DNA of 56,391 nt from contig WALW01000001.1 of NCBI GenBank assembly GCA_015522635.1, positions 1 through 56,391 of the forward strand, given 5' to 3'. The notes beneath the pieces were generated by a model that saw nothing but the letters and a program-made list of their open reading frames with translations, did not search any database and had not been told where the DNA came from. This DNA comes from Candidatus Tiamatella incendiivivens (GTDB lineage Archaea > Thermoproteota > Thermoprotei_A > Sulfolobales > Acidilobaceae). Shown one piece after another: positions 24,796-34,767 of this stretch (position 1 is the stretch's first letter; each line of letters begins with the position of its first letter). A program made the position numbers and the translations under genes.

Positions 24796-25423
24796 TTACC
24801 ACCTTTTCAGCTAATTCAAGATCGGCCTGCTCGGCCTCCTCTAGGAGTTCAGGGAGACTTTCTCTTATTATATCATCGAGCTCCCCCTCGACATCTATTA
24901 CCGCTCTCTTGATTATCAGAGGCTGCGGTTCTATTACTGCCCCCTTAACAACAGCTTCCTCATCCATGGTTTCTACGAGCAGAATACCTACTCTTCTTTC
25001 ACCTAGCTTTACCTCGTATACAGCATCGTCGAGAGGCGTGATACCACGCCTCTCGACTTGATACTCCGGGGGAGTAGCTATCTCTTCAGCTTTTGCAATA
25101 GACTCTGACAATATTTTTGACACCTCTTCACCTGGAACTCTCTTGAAAACCTCTAATCTAAGTGCGTCCCATAGCCACTTTATAGTTCCATCCTCGATTT
25201 CATAGTCTATTCTCACTCTAACAACATCACCTTTGTCTATCTTTAACTTATTCACAAGAATATCGAAAAGAATCCTATTCAGCTCAGCAGCTGCTCTAGC
25301 TACCTCCTTGTTATCCAGTTCTCTTGATTTAACTTTGTCGCGGAGCTGAGCGAAGAGTACTCTTCTAGCTTTATCCGCATAGGCCCCCGCGATTATGAGC
25401 CCCGTACTGAGCGTCTGGGGCAT
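24761..25423 (-). CDS. archaeal conserved protein, DUF2258 family
   Basis: A 220-aa soluble, acidic protein that I recognise as the crenarchaeal DUF2258 type (GLIIAGAYADKARRVLFAQL at the start, then VRVRIDYEIEDGTIKWLWDALRLEVF). No catalytic motif is seen. The ATG follows GGGGTG. It is the first gene of the run DUF2258-sirtuin-stalk-atpC-ASCH and overlaps the sirtuin by 35 bp. Its role is unknown; a link to chromatin or energy metabolism is only suggested by position. Confidence 0.7.
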   Translation of the reverse strand: MPQTLSTGLIIAGAYADKARRVLFAQLRDKVKSRELDNKEVARAAAELNRILFDILVNKLKIDKGDVVRVRIDYEIEDGTIKWLWDALRLEVFKRVPGEEVSKILSESIAKAEEIATPPEYQVERRGITPLDDAVYEVKLGERRVGILLVETMDEEAVVKGAVIEPQPLIIKRAVIDVEGELDDIIRESLPELLEEAEQADLELAEKVVNEILEELSESY

Positions 25424-25584
25424 CGAGTTTCACCCCGCTGGAAGTTACACACGTTTCATTTTCACTTACTATATATGGTCTAGTTGGAATAATATATATC
25501 TCCAAGACAGATTTGTTTCATCGGGTATTAATTTATAGACTCCGGTTCGATTTAGCCAGTGTAGACTGAGAGGTGCTATTTATA

Positions 25585-26760
25585 GTGCCGGCGAATTTAC
25601 CGCCAGAAGCGAAAGCCAAATATGCAAAGTACCTAGACGCGAAGACTATTGAAGAGAAAATACAGGCTTTAGAAGAATTTGTTTCAGCTGTCCCCAAACA
25701 TAAGGGAACAGAGAATCTTATGCTATGGGCTAGGAAGAAGCTTGCTCAATTAAGGCGAGAGCTTGAGGATGAGAGGAGGCGCCGTAAGTCTGGAGGCGGC
25801 GGTATAAGATTCATGGTTCAAAAATCCGGTGCAGCTCAAGTATCAGTGCTAGGTCCTGCGAATTCGGGTAAAAGCACACTAGTCCATAGGCTAACACGAG
25901 CTAAAACATTGATCACTGGCTACCCGTACGCGACGAGGCTTCCTACTCCTGGCATGCTCCCGTTCATGGATGTTCGGATACAATTGGTAGACACCCCGAG
26001 CTTTATGTTGAGCGATCCTGACAGTCAATGGAATAACAGGATAATAGGATTGGCGAGAAACGCTGATGCCTTACTCATAGTATTCCCACTAGATTCCCCA
26101 TCGTTAAAACAAGACGTCATATCTACTATAAAGCTACTCGGAGATAGAGGTATAGAAATCAGTAAAGGAAAAGGTTATGTATATGTGGAGCGCACTCGCG
26201 GTATAGGTGAGATCAAACTCTATGTTAATGGTAGACTGAAGGGTTTCACGGAAGAGCAAGTGAGGAAGCTCCTGAGGGAATACCGGATCTATGGGGCGCA
26301 TGTCTATGTTGAGGGAGAAGTCGGCCTCGACGATGTTGAGAGGGCTATCTTCACTAGAACAATGTTTAAACCCACAATACTTGTTTTCAACAAAGCTGAT
26401 CGATCCCTCTACAGTAGAAAAGAACTACTTGAACTGAAAGATATCATCCCAAGCGAGGTCCCTGTACTTGTGGGGATAGCCAAGTCGGGTAAAGGATTTG
26501 AGAAGCTGGGCGAGATTCTCTTCGAAAACCTTGGAATAATACGAGTTTACACTAAAGAACCGAATGGTGAAACAGCGAAGCAACCGCTTGTCCTAAGGAG
26601 AGGTGCTACAATACTGGATGTGGCGAAAAGTGTTCATTCAAGGTTGGTAAAGAATTTTAAGTATGCGAAAATATGGGGTCCCAGCGCCAAATACCCTGGT
26701 GAGAGAACAGGATTGGACCATGTTGTAGAAGATGGTGATATAGTAGAGATTCACGCTTAG
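25585..26760 (+). CDS. DRG/OBG-type GTPase with TGS domain
   Basis: About 391 aa. A helical N-terminus (MPANLPPEAKAKYAKYL) is followed by P-loop GPANSGKST (about 90-98), G3 DTPS and G4 NKAD, and a C-terminal TGS domain ends in VEDGDIVEIHA. It contains an extra insertion (about 195-260) before the NKAD motif. DRG GTPases associate with ribosomes and translation. I choose GTG 25585 because GAGGTG lies 9 nt upstream and the MPANLPP start matches the family; a GTG at 25573 lies in the SD. Confidence 0.88.
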   Translation: MPANLPPEAKAKYAKYLDAKTIEEKIQALEEFVSAVPKHKGTENLMLWARKKLAQLRRELEDERRRRKSGGGGIRFMVQKSGAAQVSVLGPANSGKSTLVHRLTRAKTLITGYPYATRLPTPGMLPFMDVRIQLVDTPSFMLSDPDSQWNNRIIGLARNADALLIVFPLDSPSLKQDVISTIKLLGDRGIEISKGKGYVYVERTRGIGEIKLYVNGRLKGFTEEQVRKLLREYRIYGAHVYVEGEVGLDDVERAIFTRTMFKPTILVFNKADRSLYSRKELLELKDIIPSEVPVLVGIAKSGKGFEKLGEILFENLGIIRVYTKEPNGETAKQPLVLRRGATILDVAKSVHSRLVKNFKYAKIWGPSAKYPGERTGLDHVVEDGDIVEIHA

Positions 26761-26777
26761 GAAAGGAGGAGGTGTTT

Positions 26778-27857
26778 TTACTGGTTAGCCAAATATTCTT
26801 CTATGTGTTTAGCTACCTCCACCCCGCTCTTCAGGGCGGGCCCTATAAGGCTAGGTCCGTGTCGTACATCTCCTGCTGCGAATACTCCTTTCCTAGAAGT
26901 CATGAACTTCTCATCAGTCAATACTACACCATGGCTGTCTACTCTTATTCCACAGCAACCATCCTTTATCGGGGGTGTAGGTAATACACCAACAGCTTTT
27001 AGGGCATAATCGAATTCCTCCTCAAACTCGCTACCTTCTATGGGAAATGGTTTAGGCCTTTTCTCAGCAGATGTCTGAATTAGCCTCATTCTAACGAATT
27101 TGACTATCTTCTTTTCTCCTTCCCTTCTGAATTCAACTGGAAGCGTTTGCTCCCAATATTTTGCACCGTGCAATATCAAGTTGTCAATTTCTCTGGGACC
27201 CATCGGTGCATATTGCTTGGATCTCCTGTAGCTTAACACCACCTCGCTTACCTTACCCTTGAACTCCGGGTAGCTCAGAGGTATGAGCACGCTATCAGCT
27301 GCCGTTAAACCTCCACCTACAATAAGGACACGGCCATGTAAAGGCGGTACTTCATCCCAGCTCTTGTAACCGTATTTAGCCATATGAACTGCTACAATCC
27401 ATTCAACAGCAGGGTAAACCCATTCAGCATTCTTCTCTTCTCCTACTGTACCCATTGATCTAGTCTTCCATGTTCCCGTAGCTATTATAGTTGCATCATA
27501 CTCATTTATGATATCCTCAAGGTGAACTCGATTCTTTGGTGAAATTACTTTATCCATTAATCCTAAGTCTCCGACCATATCTACCTTTGTGTTCAACACG
27601 AATTTTACTCCCGCATCGATTAGTTCCTTGATACCCTTCCTTACAGGTTCCTTAGGGATTCTCGTTATTGGTATACCGAAGAGGATCAACCCTCCGGGCT
27701 CTGGGTTTTGATCGTAAACAACAATCTCGTGTCCTTTACACCTCATTATCCCAGCTGCGCCCAGACCTGCGGGTCCAGCGCCTATTATTGCAATTCTCTT
27801 CCCTGTCGAGGCAGGTATTGCATCCGGTTTACATCTTAAGAACTTCACGGCTACCAC
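26778..27857 (-). CDS. FAD/NAD(P)-dependent oxidoreductase, GltD/NfnB-like
   Basis: A 359-aa flavoprotein. The FAD motif GAGPAGLGAAG lies near 26-36, with GGLILFGIP in the position typical of GltD proteins. A second dinucleotide fold has VGGGLTAADS, and a C-terminal AAGDVRHGPSLIGPAL binds FAD. The N-terminal Fe-S domain of full GltD is missing, so electrons must pass through another protein. Reactions could be ferredoxin:NADP exchange or glutamate synthase-type; the sequence does not decide. Confidence 0.85.
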   Translation of the reverse strand: MVAVKFLRCKPDAIPASTGKRIAIIGAGPAGLGAAGIMRCKGHEIVVYDQNPEPGGLILFGIPITRIPKEPVRKGIKELIDAGVKFVLNTKVDMVGDLGLMDKVISPKNRVHLEDIINEYDATIIATGTWKTRSMGTVGEEKNAEWVYPAVEWIVAVHMAKYGYKSWDEVPPLHGRVLIVGGGLTAADSVLIPLSYPEFKGKVSEVVLSYRRSKQYAPMGPREIDNLILHGAKYWEQTLPVEFRREGEKKIVKFVRMRLIQTSAEKRPKPFPIEGSEFEEEFDYALKAVGVLPTPPIKDGCCGIRVDSHGVVLTDEKFMTSRKGVFAAGDVRHGPSLIGPALKSGVEVAKHIEEYLANQ

Positions 27858-28007
27858 TCTCTAAAGGGCTTATTATTCCGTGTCCGCCTTTTCCAGGAAT
27901 CCTCATATATAAATACTAGCCTCTCTCTAGGGATATGTTTATCTTAATTTTAGAGAGAATATCTTATACTATGGAATACAATTTAACACCTTGGGAGGTG
28001 CTGTTTC

Positions 28008-29993
28008 GTGAATACCAGTACTTTCAACCCGGAGGATATTATTAAGCTAGCACTTGTTAGTGATCCGAGGGCAAGTCCCTCTGAATGTAGAGTTCTTTAC
28101 GTTAATGGGAGAATGGATAAAGACAAGAATAAGTATGTCTATACTATTTGGGAGGCATCTCCTAATGAGCCTCCTAAACCTCTAACCAAGGGACCATCTG
28201 ATACTTGCCCTAAGTGGAGTCCTAGCGGGATGATGGTTGCTTTCCTGTCTAGGAGAGAAGATGGGAAGGATGGAGAGCTCTGGATTATGAAGCCTGGAGG
28301 AGAAGCTTGGAGAGCATTCAAGGCGGAAGCCGGGATTGATAACTATGAGTGGGTCGGTGATGAAGAGATCATTGTTCTAGCAGGATACGGTAAGCAAAGT
28401 GAAATTGTTCACGTTATAGAGCATCTTCCCGTATGGATAAATGGGACGGGTTACAACTATTTTGTTAAACAAAAACTGCAATTACTACGGCTTGGCGGTG
28501 AACCTGAAACTCTCGCTGAGGCAGGTAGGGATAAATGGATTGAGAGTTTCTCTGTGAGCCCTGATGGGAGATACGTGATTTACACTCTAACAACAGATGA
28601 GCTAAAGCCTTATCTCAGTGAGATCCATATATATGACCTGATAGAACGGACTGATAAAGTTCTAGCTAAGGACTGGATAGTGTGGAATGTAGGCTGGACT
28701 GATAGTGTAGATAAAGCATGGTTTATCGGTAAAGAATGGAAGTACGCCCGGGAGAAAGGTGTTTCAATAGCACATACAAGACTTTATACAATAATGTTAA
28801 ATGGGAGAATCGAGTGTTTAACTTGTAGGTTTCCCTACAATATATCAAGTAGTGTCAATAGCGACAGCAGAGGCCCGAGATGCGGTAAGCCTGTTGAATG
28901 GAAGGCTGGTACGGCTTATTTCTACGCTTCTGTCAAGGGTAGAGTGTTTCTAGCATCACTTCAACCTGGGAGTGAAGGTCCCCTGCTTCTATATGAGCTG
29001 GGTAATGGGAGTGTTGACGGGTTCTCACTGGGTAGAGATTGTATTTACTATACTATGATGAATCATAAGGAGCCTGCGGAGCTTTATTGTTATGATCCGA
29101 ATACTGATGTTAGGAAGAAGCTCACGTGGCACAATGTAGGGTTTGCAAATAGTGTTTGGTTAGGAAGTCATGAGCACTTTCTAGTTAAAGCCAGTGACGG
29201 CGAGAATATAGACGCGTGGATAATGAAGCCTAGGGATTTCGACGAGTCAAAGAAGTATCCAGCGATCCTCTATATTCATGGCGGCCCGAAAACAATGTTC
29301 GGCGAAGGCTTTATGATGGACTTTCACGCCCTAGCATCCAAAGGTTTCGTAGTTATTTACAGTAATCCTAGGGGAAGCGATGGCTATGTAGAAGATTTCG
29401 CTGATATAAAAGGAGACTATGGAGGCAGAGACTATGAGGATCTTATGGAAGTGTTGGAAGAAGCTCTTAGGAAGTATCCATGGATTGATGGTGAAAAAGT
29501 AGGTGTGACTGGTGGGAGCTACGGTGGCTTCATGACTAACTGGGTAATAACTAAGACAAAACGGTTTAAGGCTGCTGTTACACAGCGGAGCTGCAGTGAC
29601 TGGATAAGTGATTATGGAACAACGGATATTGGCTGGTACTTTACATCGGAATCCATCCTCGGCAATGTAGAAGCTCCTCCACCGTGGCTTGCTCCTGAGA
29701 AGTATATAGAGAAGAGTCCTCTTTGGAGTGTAGAAAATGTAGAGACTCCTCTACTAATAATACATGGCATAGAAGATTATAGGTGCTTCCTAGGGCAGGC
29801 GGTAGAATTTTTCACTGCTTTGAAGCTGAGGAATATTGATACTAAACTTGCTCTTTTCCCCGGTGAAAATCATGATCTCTCGAGAACAGGTAAACCAAAG
29901 GCCCGTATAGAGAGGGTGAAGCTGATCCTAGACTGGTTCGACAAGTACCTCAAAGGTGGAGAAGCAATTGACTCTAGCGGTAAAGGGGCTTAG
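28008..29993 (+). CDS. S9-family serine peptidase (acylaminoacyl-peptidase-like)
   Basis: A 661-aa protein. The N-terminal part is a beta-propeller (CPKWSPSGMMVAFLSRRED, FSVSPDGRYVIYTL), and the C-terminal alpha/beta-hydrolase has the nucleophile motif GGSYGG with Ser504, Asp590 in EDYRCF and His622 in GENHDLSR. It removes peptides or acyl-amino acids in the cytoplasm; there is no signal peptide. The GTG start has GGGAGGTG 7 nt upstream. It overlaps the following ABC ATPase by 26 bp. Confidence 0.93.
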   Translation: MNTSTFNPEDIIKLALVSDPRASPSECRVLYVNGRMDKDKNKYVYTIWEASPNEPPKPLTKGPSDTCPKWSPSGMMVAFLSRREDGKDGELWIMKPGGEAWRAFKAEAGIDNYEWVGDEEIIVLAGYGKQSEIVHVIEHLPVWINGTGYNYFVKQKLQLLRLGGEPETLAEAGRDKWIESFSVSPDGRYVIYTLTTDELKPYLSEIHIYDLIERTDKVLAKDWIVWNVGWTDSVDKAWFIGKEWKYAREKGVSIAHTRLYTIMLNGRIECLTCRFPYNISSSVNSDSRGPRCGKPVEWKAGTAYFYASVKGRVFLASLQPGSEGPLLLYELGNGSVDGFSLGRDCIYYTMMNHKEPAELYCYDPNTDVRKKLTWHNVGFANSVWLGSHEHFLVKASDGENIDAWIMKPRDFDESKKYPAILYIHGGPKTMFGEGFMMDFHALASKGFVVIYSNPRGSDGYVEDFADIKGDYGGRDYEDLMEVLEEALRKYPWIDGEKVGVTGGSYGGFMTNWVITKTKRFKAAVTQRSCSDWISDYGTTDIGWYFTSESILGNVEAPPPWLAPEKYIEKSPLWSVENVETPLLIIHGIEDYRCFLGQAVEFFTALKLRNIDTKLALFPGENHDLSRTGKPKARIERVKLILDWFDKYLKGGEAIDSSGKGA

Positions 29994-30906
29994 AAAAACA
30001 TATGGTTCTATTGTAGCCATTAATAATCTCTCTTTTTCTATCGGTGAAAACAGTATTCACGGGCTTGTAGGACCTAATGGTAGTGGTAAAACAACCACTT
30101 TCAAAAGCATATTAGGGCTTACTATACCGGATAGTGGGGAAATACTCCTCGATGGTGAGTCTTTACTTGGAAAGAAAGGATATAGGCTTCGGGGTAGGAT
30201 AGGTTTCTCGCCTGAAACAATAGCATTGCCGTCATGGCTTACTGTTGAGGATTTCCTTTATCTCACGGCTAAACTAGACGGGCTAAGCAAGAGAGGCTCA
30301 GAGCAATTAGCTGAGAAAGCTATCGAGGAGTTCGGCTTGGAAGAACTAGGTAATACGAGTATATCAAAGCTAAGTAAGGGCCAGAAGAAAAGAGTGCTAA
30401 TAGCTCAAGCACTAATCCAAGACAAGCAAGTATATCTTCTCGACGAGCCTATGACGGGATTAGACCCTGAGTGGGTTATAAGGATCAGAGAAATCCTCAG
30501 GGAGAAAGCTAGGCAAGGCTCTTCCATTATTGTTTCAAGCCACCTTCTACGGGAACTCGAGACTCTGATAGACAGTGTTACTATAATAAAGTACGGAGTA
30601 GTTCTGTTTACAGGAAAAATAGGTGATCTAGCCTCGGCTGTCGGCATGATCGGAATAAAGGTTTCTATAGAAGTAGATGACCCGAAGAGGGGTCTAAATA
30701 TCTTGGAGAAATTTGGTCTGGAAAACATTAGAATAGATGATGGTAAGATTGAGGTTTCAGTGAGATCGAAGGATAAAATCAATAGCATTATAGAGAATCT
30801 AGTAGAGGGTGGGGTGAGGGTTTACCAAGTAAGCACAAGTGAGGCCGGTCTTGAGGATGCGTATGTAAAGCTGTTGAGGAGGTCGAGATTGCTTGGGAAA
30901 CCGTAG
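29968..30906 (+). CDS. ABC transporter ATP-binding protein
   Basis: About 312 aa. It has Walker A GPNGSGKTT, signature LSKGQKKR and Walker B YLLDEPMTGLDP with a following SSHLL His loop. The C-terminal extension (about 215-312) suggests an exporter with a regulatory tail. I prefer TTG 29968 with GGTGG 7 nt upstream; a GTG at 29956 is inside that region. It overlaps the S9 peptidase end and the permease start, forming a three-gene unit. Confidence 0.92.
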   Translation: MTLAVKGLRKTYGSIVAINNLSFSIGENSIHGLVGPNGSGKTTTFKSILGLTIPDSGEILLDGESLLGKKGYRLRGRIGFSPETIALPSWLTVEDFLYLTAKLDGLSKRGSEQLAEKAIEEFGLEELGNTSISKLSKGQKKRVLIAQALIQDKQVYLLDEPMTGLDPEWVIRIREILREKARQGSSIIVSSHLLRELETLIDSVTIIKYGVVLFTGKIGDLASAVGMIGIKVSIEVDDPKRGLNILEKFGLENIRIDDGKIEVSVRSKDKINSIIENLVEGGVRVYQVSTSEAGLEDAYVKLLRRSRLLGKP

Positions 30907-31777
30907 TTTTTGGGGGGTGATTGAGTATGAAGTCAGAAGGCTCAGGTCAAAGAAGAGTTTTTATTTCATGGTACTCATAGCCCTCCTGCCATTTGTTACT
31001 GTTACAATAGTGAAGTACTTCAACCTAGAAACCCATGGCATCTTCCCTATAGAGCAGAGCAATTACTTATGGTTATACTTGTACGGCACTCCTCGAACTA
31101 TCGGCGGTGGCATATTGGTTTCAGCTACAGGTATTGCCGCATACATGTGGCTGTTCGCTTCACTTTTTGGCGGCGATACCTTGGCGTCTGATATTGAAGA
31201 GGGGTGGATCCAAGTTTTATTATCCAAGCCTCTGACTAGGTTTGAATACATAGCTGGGAAGGTTATAGCTGCTCTGGGGGTATTAGCATCTGTTTATTTC
31301 ATAGGAGCTTTATCTTCTCTTATATCAGCATATATTATGGCTGGGTCACAAGGGTATGCTTACCTAGTTATAGTTCTTCCTATAGTAACAGCATTGTCAT
31401 CTATTCCAATTATCTTATTATCAGCATGGGTCGGCGGCTATACTGGAAGCTCGTTAACCGGCCTGTTATCAGGTATAGGCCTCTATTTCCTGTCAAATAC
31501 TATAGCTGGACTTGTAGGGTTCACTGCTGGACCAAGGTTTATCCAAAGACTTATGGACTATAGCCTATTAGACCCGATTAAAGCTAGTACTCAAACCTCC
31601 TTAGTGACAGTCATGTATCTAACCGGCGTGCATAAAATTGTTTTCCCAAGAATTAATGGGGTATATCCAGTTTATAGTGTCAACAGATTATTCACTGGTT
31701 CATGGGTGAACCTCATTACTTCCTCTATCATTATATTTTTCTTTATAGTAAAATGGTTCTCCCGCAAATCCTTCTAA
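30893..31777 (+). CDS. ABC transporter permease (ABC-2 type)
   Basis: A 294-aa membrane protein with about six hydrophobic helices. An amphipathic N-terminal helix (GVIEYEVRRLRSKKS) and the cytosolic loop GDTLASDIEEGWIQVLLSKPLTRFEYIAGK are typical of ABC-2 exporters. It overlaps the ATPase by 14 bp; the TTG has GGAGGT 9 nt upstream. Together they form a full exporter of unknown substrate. Confidence 0.88.
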   Translation: MGNRSFWGVIEYEVRRLRSKKSFYFMVLIALLPFVTVTIVKYFNLETHGIFPIEQSNYLWLYLYGTPRTIGGGILVSATGIAAYMWLFASLFGGDTLASDIEEGWIQVLLSKPLTRFEYIAGKVIAALGVLASVYFIGALSSLISAYIMAGSQGYAYLVIVLPIVTALSSIPIILLSAWVGGYTGSSLTGLLSGIGLYFLSNTIAGLVGFTAGPRFIQRLMDYSLLDPIKASTQTSLVTVMYLTGVHKIVFPRINGVYPVYSVNRLFTGSWVNLITSSIIIFFFIVKWFSRKSF

Positions 31778-31784
31778 TTCTTAC

Positions 31785-32921
31785 TTAGGAAACAGGCTTC
31801 CAGCAGATGCCTAGATCCGTTGCTCTTTTCCTTGCTTTGATTATCTCTCTTCTACATGGTCTTCTAGCTATGTCTTTCCACTTACTGGGGTATTTTGATA
31901 CGAGATGCACAGGTATGTATTGCTTCATGACGTTAACCAAGATATTATCTGACGGCAATTCGTCCGCTATGTATTTAAGTACTCGGAATGTACAACATTC
32001 AAGGTGCCCTGGTAAAACGAGGTGCCTTACTATCATGTCACCTATGCTGGAGGCCATTTTCAAATTTCGCGTAGTGATTTCCCAGTAATTCGGCGTCCCA
32101 CTTAATCTAAATGCGCATTTATTATTCCCATACTTGAAATCCGGGAGCCATATGTCAATTACATCTAGGAGGAGTTCTAATAGTGCCTCTGTCATATACA
32201 TATTGCTATTCCATAGTTGAGGCTTGTTATGCGTAGCATAAAGCAAGCTTTCAAGTATTATATGTGCACTTGGAGTGGGTTCTCCGCCTACATGATTAAT
32301 GTTTCTAGCTCCTTCCAATGCAAGTTCATCTTGAATGGTAGCTAGCTCTCTTGGTGTAACAGGTGTTCCATGTCGAGGGTATTCTTGGCTGATGTCATGG
32401 TTTTGACAGTAAACGCATGTAAAGTTGCATCCTCCATAGAATATTGTCCCGCTTGGGACGAGAGGTGCTTCTTCCCCGAGATGAAGGAATGCCGAATGTA
32501 CGTATGCCTTGTCATCCAGCCTGCAAGCACCGATTTTCCTTTCCCTATTAATCATACACCGTCTTTCACATAGGATACAAGGGTTAACGAGTTTCCTCAC
32601 AATTCTCACTTTCAACTCTAGGAAGCTCACGCCCCTATTTGCTCGTGGAAGACGGCTAATTAAACTGGGATCGTCCTTTATTCTCCTAAGCAGATCCCTG
32701 AAATCCGGTGATACTCGATGATGTATTCCAATCAACTCTTGTAATGTAAGGTTCTCCAAATCTCTACGATCCAGTCCACCGATAACATACGTCTTCGCGA
32801 TCTTATATCGAGGTCGAGCACGACCTTTAAGTACAAGGTGATACCATGAAAGTCTTCTCAGAACCTCAGGATGCCTCCATACAGTGATAGCATCAGACCT
32901 TATATTTGAGTATTCAAACAC
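31785..32921 (-). CDS. PflX-like radical SAM protein
   Basis: A 378-aa protein. An N-terminal Cys motif (CILCERRCMINRE followed by GAC) precedes the radical SAM cluster motif CNFTCVYCQNHDISQ. Further conserved segments are NHVGGEPTP and IWLPDFKYGN, as in the uncharacterised PflX/COG1313 group related to pyruvate-formate-lyase activases. No glycyl-radical enzyme is visible in the window. The GTG follows GGGGAGGAT by 7 nt. It is convergent with the ABC permease and diverges from the next small gene. Confidence 0.85.
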   Translation of the reverse strand: MFEYSNIRSDAITVWRHPEVLRRLSWYHLVLKGRARPRYKIAKTYVIGGLDRRDLENLTLQELIGIHHRVSPDFRDLLRRIKDDPSLISRLPRANRGVSFLELKVRIVRKLVNPCILCERRCMINRERKIGACRLDDKAYVHSAFLHLGEEAPLVPSGTIFYGGCNFTCVYCQNHDISQEYPRHGTPVTPRELATIQDELALEGARNINHVGGEPTPSAHIILESLLYATHNKPQLWNSNMYMTEALLELLLDVIDIWLPDFKYGNNKCAFRLSGTPNYWEITTRNLKMASSIGDMIVRHLVLPGHLECCTFRVLKYIADELPSDNILVNVMKQYIPVHLVSKYPSKWKDIARRPCRREIIKARKRATDLGICWKPVS

Positions 32922-33020
32922 TATAACAATCCTCCCCTAAACCAGTATATCCGATCATCAGACTAATACTATAAGTAAATAACCTGTTTCTTGGTTTTAG
33001 GATTATCTGGTGTATACGGC

Positions 33021-33311
33021 TTGGATAACAGGAATGCAACTACTGTAATTAGAAACGAGGCTCTCAAACTCAATGCTCCTCTCGACCCCTTCGGATTGAT
33101 AGAACTCTATACTATTCTCAAGCCACTCTTAGGACTTGACCCGGTCACAGCTAAGAAGACTAGAGAGCTAGAATACATGAGTGCAGTTGAGTATCTGATC
33201 GGCTCCTTTAAGAAATTGGGTGTCGACAACCCTGAGGATCTTGCGTCCAGATTAGTTGATAGAATACTGAATAGATGCATAGATGGATGCAAGGACAAAG
33301 GGTCATGGTAA
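33021..33311 (+). CDS. hypothetical protein, about 96 aa
   Basis: A helical, soluble protein with a Leu-rich middle and a Cys-containing C-terminus (RCIDGCKDKGSW). No family is recognised. A TATA-like ATAAGTAAATA at 32971-32981 predicts a start near 33003. TTG 33021 has GGTG 8 nt upstream, so it is preferred over the in-frame TTG at 32991. It ends 11 bp before the convergent permease gene. Confidence 0.6.
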   Translation: MDNRNATTVIRNEALKLNAPLDPFGLIELYTILKPLLGLDPVTAKKTRELEYMSAVEYLIGSFKKLGVDNPEDLASRLVDRILNRCIDGCKDKGSW

Positions 33312-33322
33312 AAAAAGTGAAG

Positions 33323-34714
33323 TTATGGTCTAATACTTGGGAGGCTTAGAAAGTAGCCTAGGAATATGAGTGCTACAATTACAATAACAGGGTTGAGATC
33401 CCTCCATTTTCCAGTGAGGAGTTTAACTACTGTATATGTTATGAAACCTATTCCTATCCCGTCTGATATACTGTAAAGGAACGGCATGCTTGTTATGGTG
33501 AGAAATGCTGGAATAGCTTCAGTGTAGTCGTGAAGATCTATTTCCTTTATAGCTCTAGCCATCAGTAGTCCTACTATAATTAGAGCTGGAGCCGTGGCGT
33601 ATGCTTGTGCTATTGTGAAGAGTGGTGCTATGAAGAGACTGGCGAAGAATAGCAGTGCTACTATGAGAGAAGTTAAACCTGTTCTACCGCCTTCCTCAAT
33701 TCCGCTCGCACTCTCAATATAGGTTGTAACAGTACTCGTCCCAAGCATAGCTCCGAAAGTTGTCCCTAAAGCATCAGTTAGCAATACTTCTCCTATTCTC
33801 TCGACTTTCCCATCCTTTCTAATGTATCCTGCTAAACTTGCCAATCCTGTTGCCGTACCTAGAGTATCGAAGAAATCCACTACGAAGAATGTGAAAACAA
33901 TTATTGTTGCTGTGAAAAATCCCAAGTCGGCTAGTCCATGGAGATCCATTTTCATGAACAGGCTAAAATCTGGTCTAGCAAAGACTGTGCTTGGAGGATT
34001 TGTGAGGCCGGCCGTAATTCCTGTTATAATTGCTAGGATTATGGAGATGAGTAGAGCTCCAGGAATTCTAAGGGACATAAGGACTGCTGCAATTAAAGTA
34101 AAGCCTAGAGCTATTAATGTAGGTATACTGTGAAATGCATTTGAATCCATTGCTAGGGCAATTAGATGACCATTCTTTGTTACTTGAGCAGTGATTAACC
34201 CTGCATCATTGAATCCTATTAGTGTTAGGAATAATCCGATTCCCGTTCCTATAGCATACTTGAGATTTTGTGGGATCGAGTTAGCTACGCTCTCCCTGAC
34301 TCTAGTCACACTCAATATAACGAACACTATTCCCTCGACAAACACTGCAGCCAGAGCTACTTGCCATGGTTCTACTCCTACTACTCCTTCTCGTGAGAGT
34401 ATCCCAGCTATAAATGGAACGACTGTGAAAGCGAAGTATCCGTTCAAACCCATTCCAGGTGCTAATGCGAAAGGCATCTTAGCATATAATGCCATTATCA
34501 GAGTGGCTAGACCAGCACCTGCCGCAGTAGCAACCACGAGGGCTTGCTTAGGCATTCCAGTTGCTGATAGGATAGCTGGGTTAACGAATAGGATATACGC
34601 CATTGTCATGAACGTTGTAAATCCTGCTACTACTTCCTTCCTCGCATTAGCGTTATCCATATCTGAAGGTTTCAATTTCTCGAGAATAGATCCGTTCGAT
34701 GGCATTTTTAACAT
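33323..34714 (-). CDS. NCS2-family purine permease (AzgA-like)
   Basis: A 463-aa membrane protein with 12-14 hydrophobic helices. AzgA-group motifs are clear: AGFTTFMTMAYILFVNP near the start, LAPGMGLNGYFAF, VDFFDTLGTATGLA and SASGIEEGGRTGLT. Proteins of this group take up hypoxanthine, guanine or adenine with protons. It has a TATA-like ATTTAAATAAAA upstream (about 34743-34754), so the ATG at 34714 has a short leader. Confidence 0.93.
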   Translation of the reverse strand: MLKMPSNGSILEKLKPSDMDNANARKEVVAGFTTFMTMAYILFVNPAILSATGMPKQALVVATAAGAGLATLIMALYAKMPFALAPGMGLNGYFAFTVVPFIAGILSREGVVGVEPWQVALAAVFVEGIVFVILSVTRVRESVANSIPQNLKYAIGTGIGLFLTLIGFNDAGLITAQVTKNGHLIALAMDSNAFHSIPTLIALGFTLIAAVLMSLRIPGALLISIILAIITGITAGLTNPPSTVFARPDFSLFMKMDLHGLADLGFFTATIIVFTFFVVDFFDTLGTATGLASLAGYIRKDGKVERIGEVLLTDALGTTFGAMLGTSTVTTYIESASGIEEGGRTGLTSLIVALLFFASLFIAPLFTIAQAYATAPALIIVGLLMARAIKEIDLHDYTEAIPAFLTITSMPFLYSISDGIGIGFITYTVVKLLTGKWRDLNPVIVIVALIFLGYFLSLPSIRP

Positions 34715-34767
34715 CCATGTTTCTGGTTTATTGAAAATTCTGGTTTTATTTAAATGTTATACCTAGA

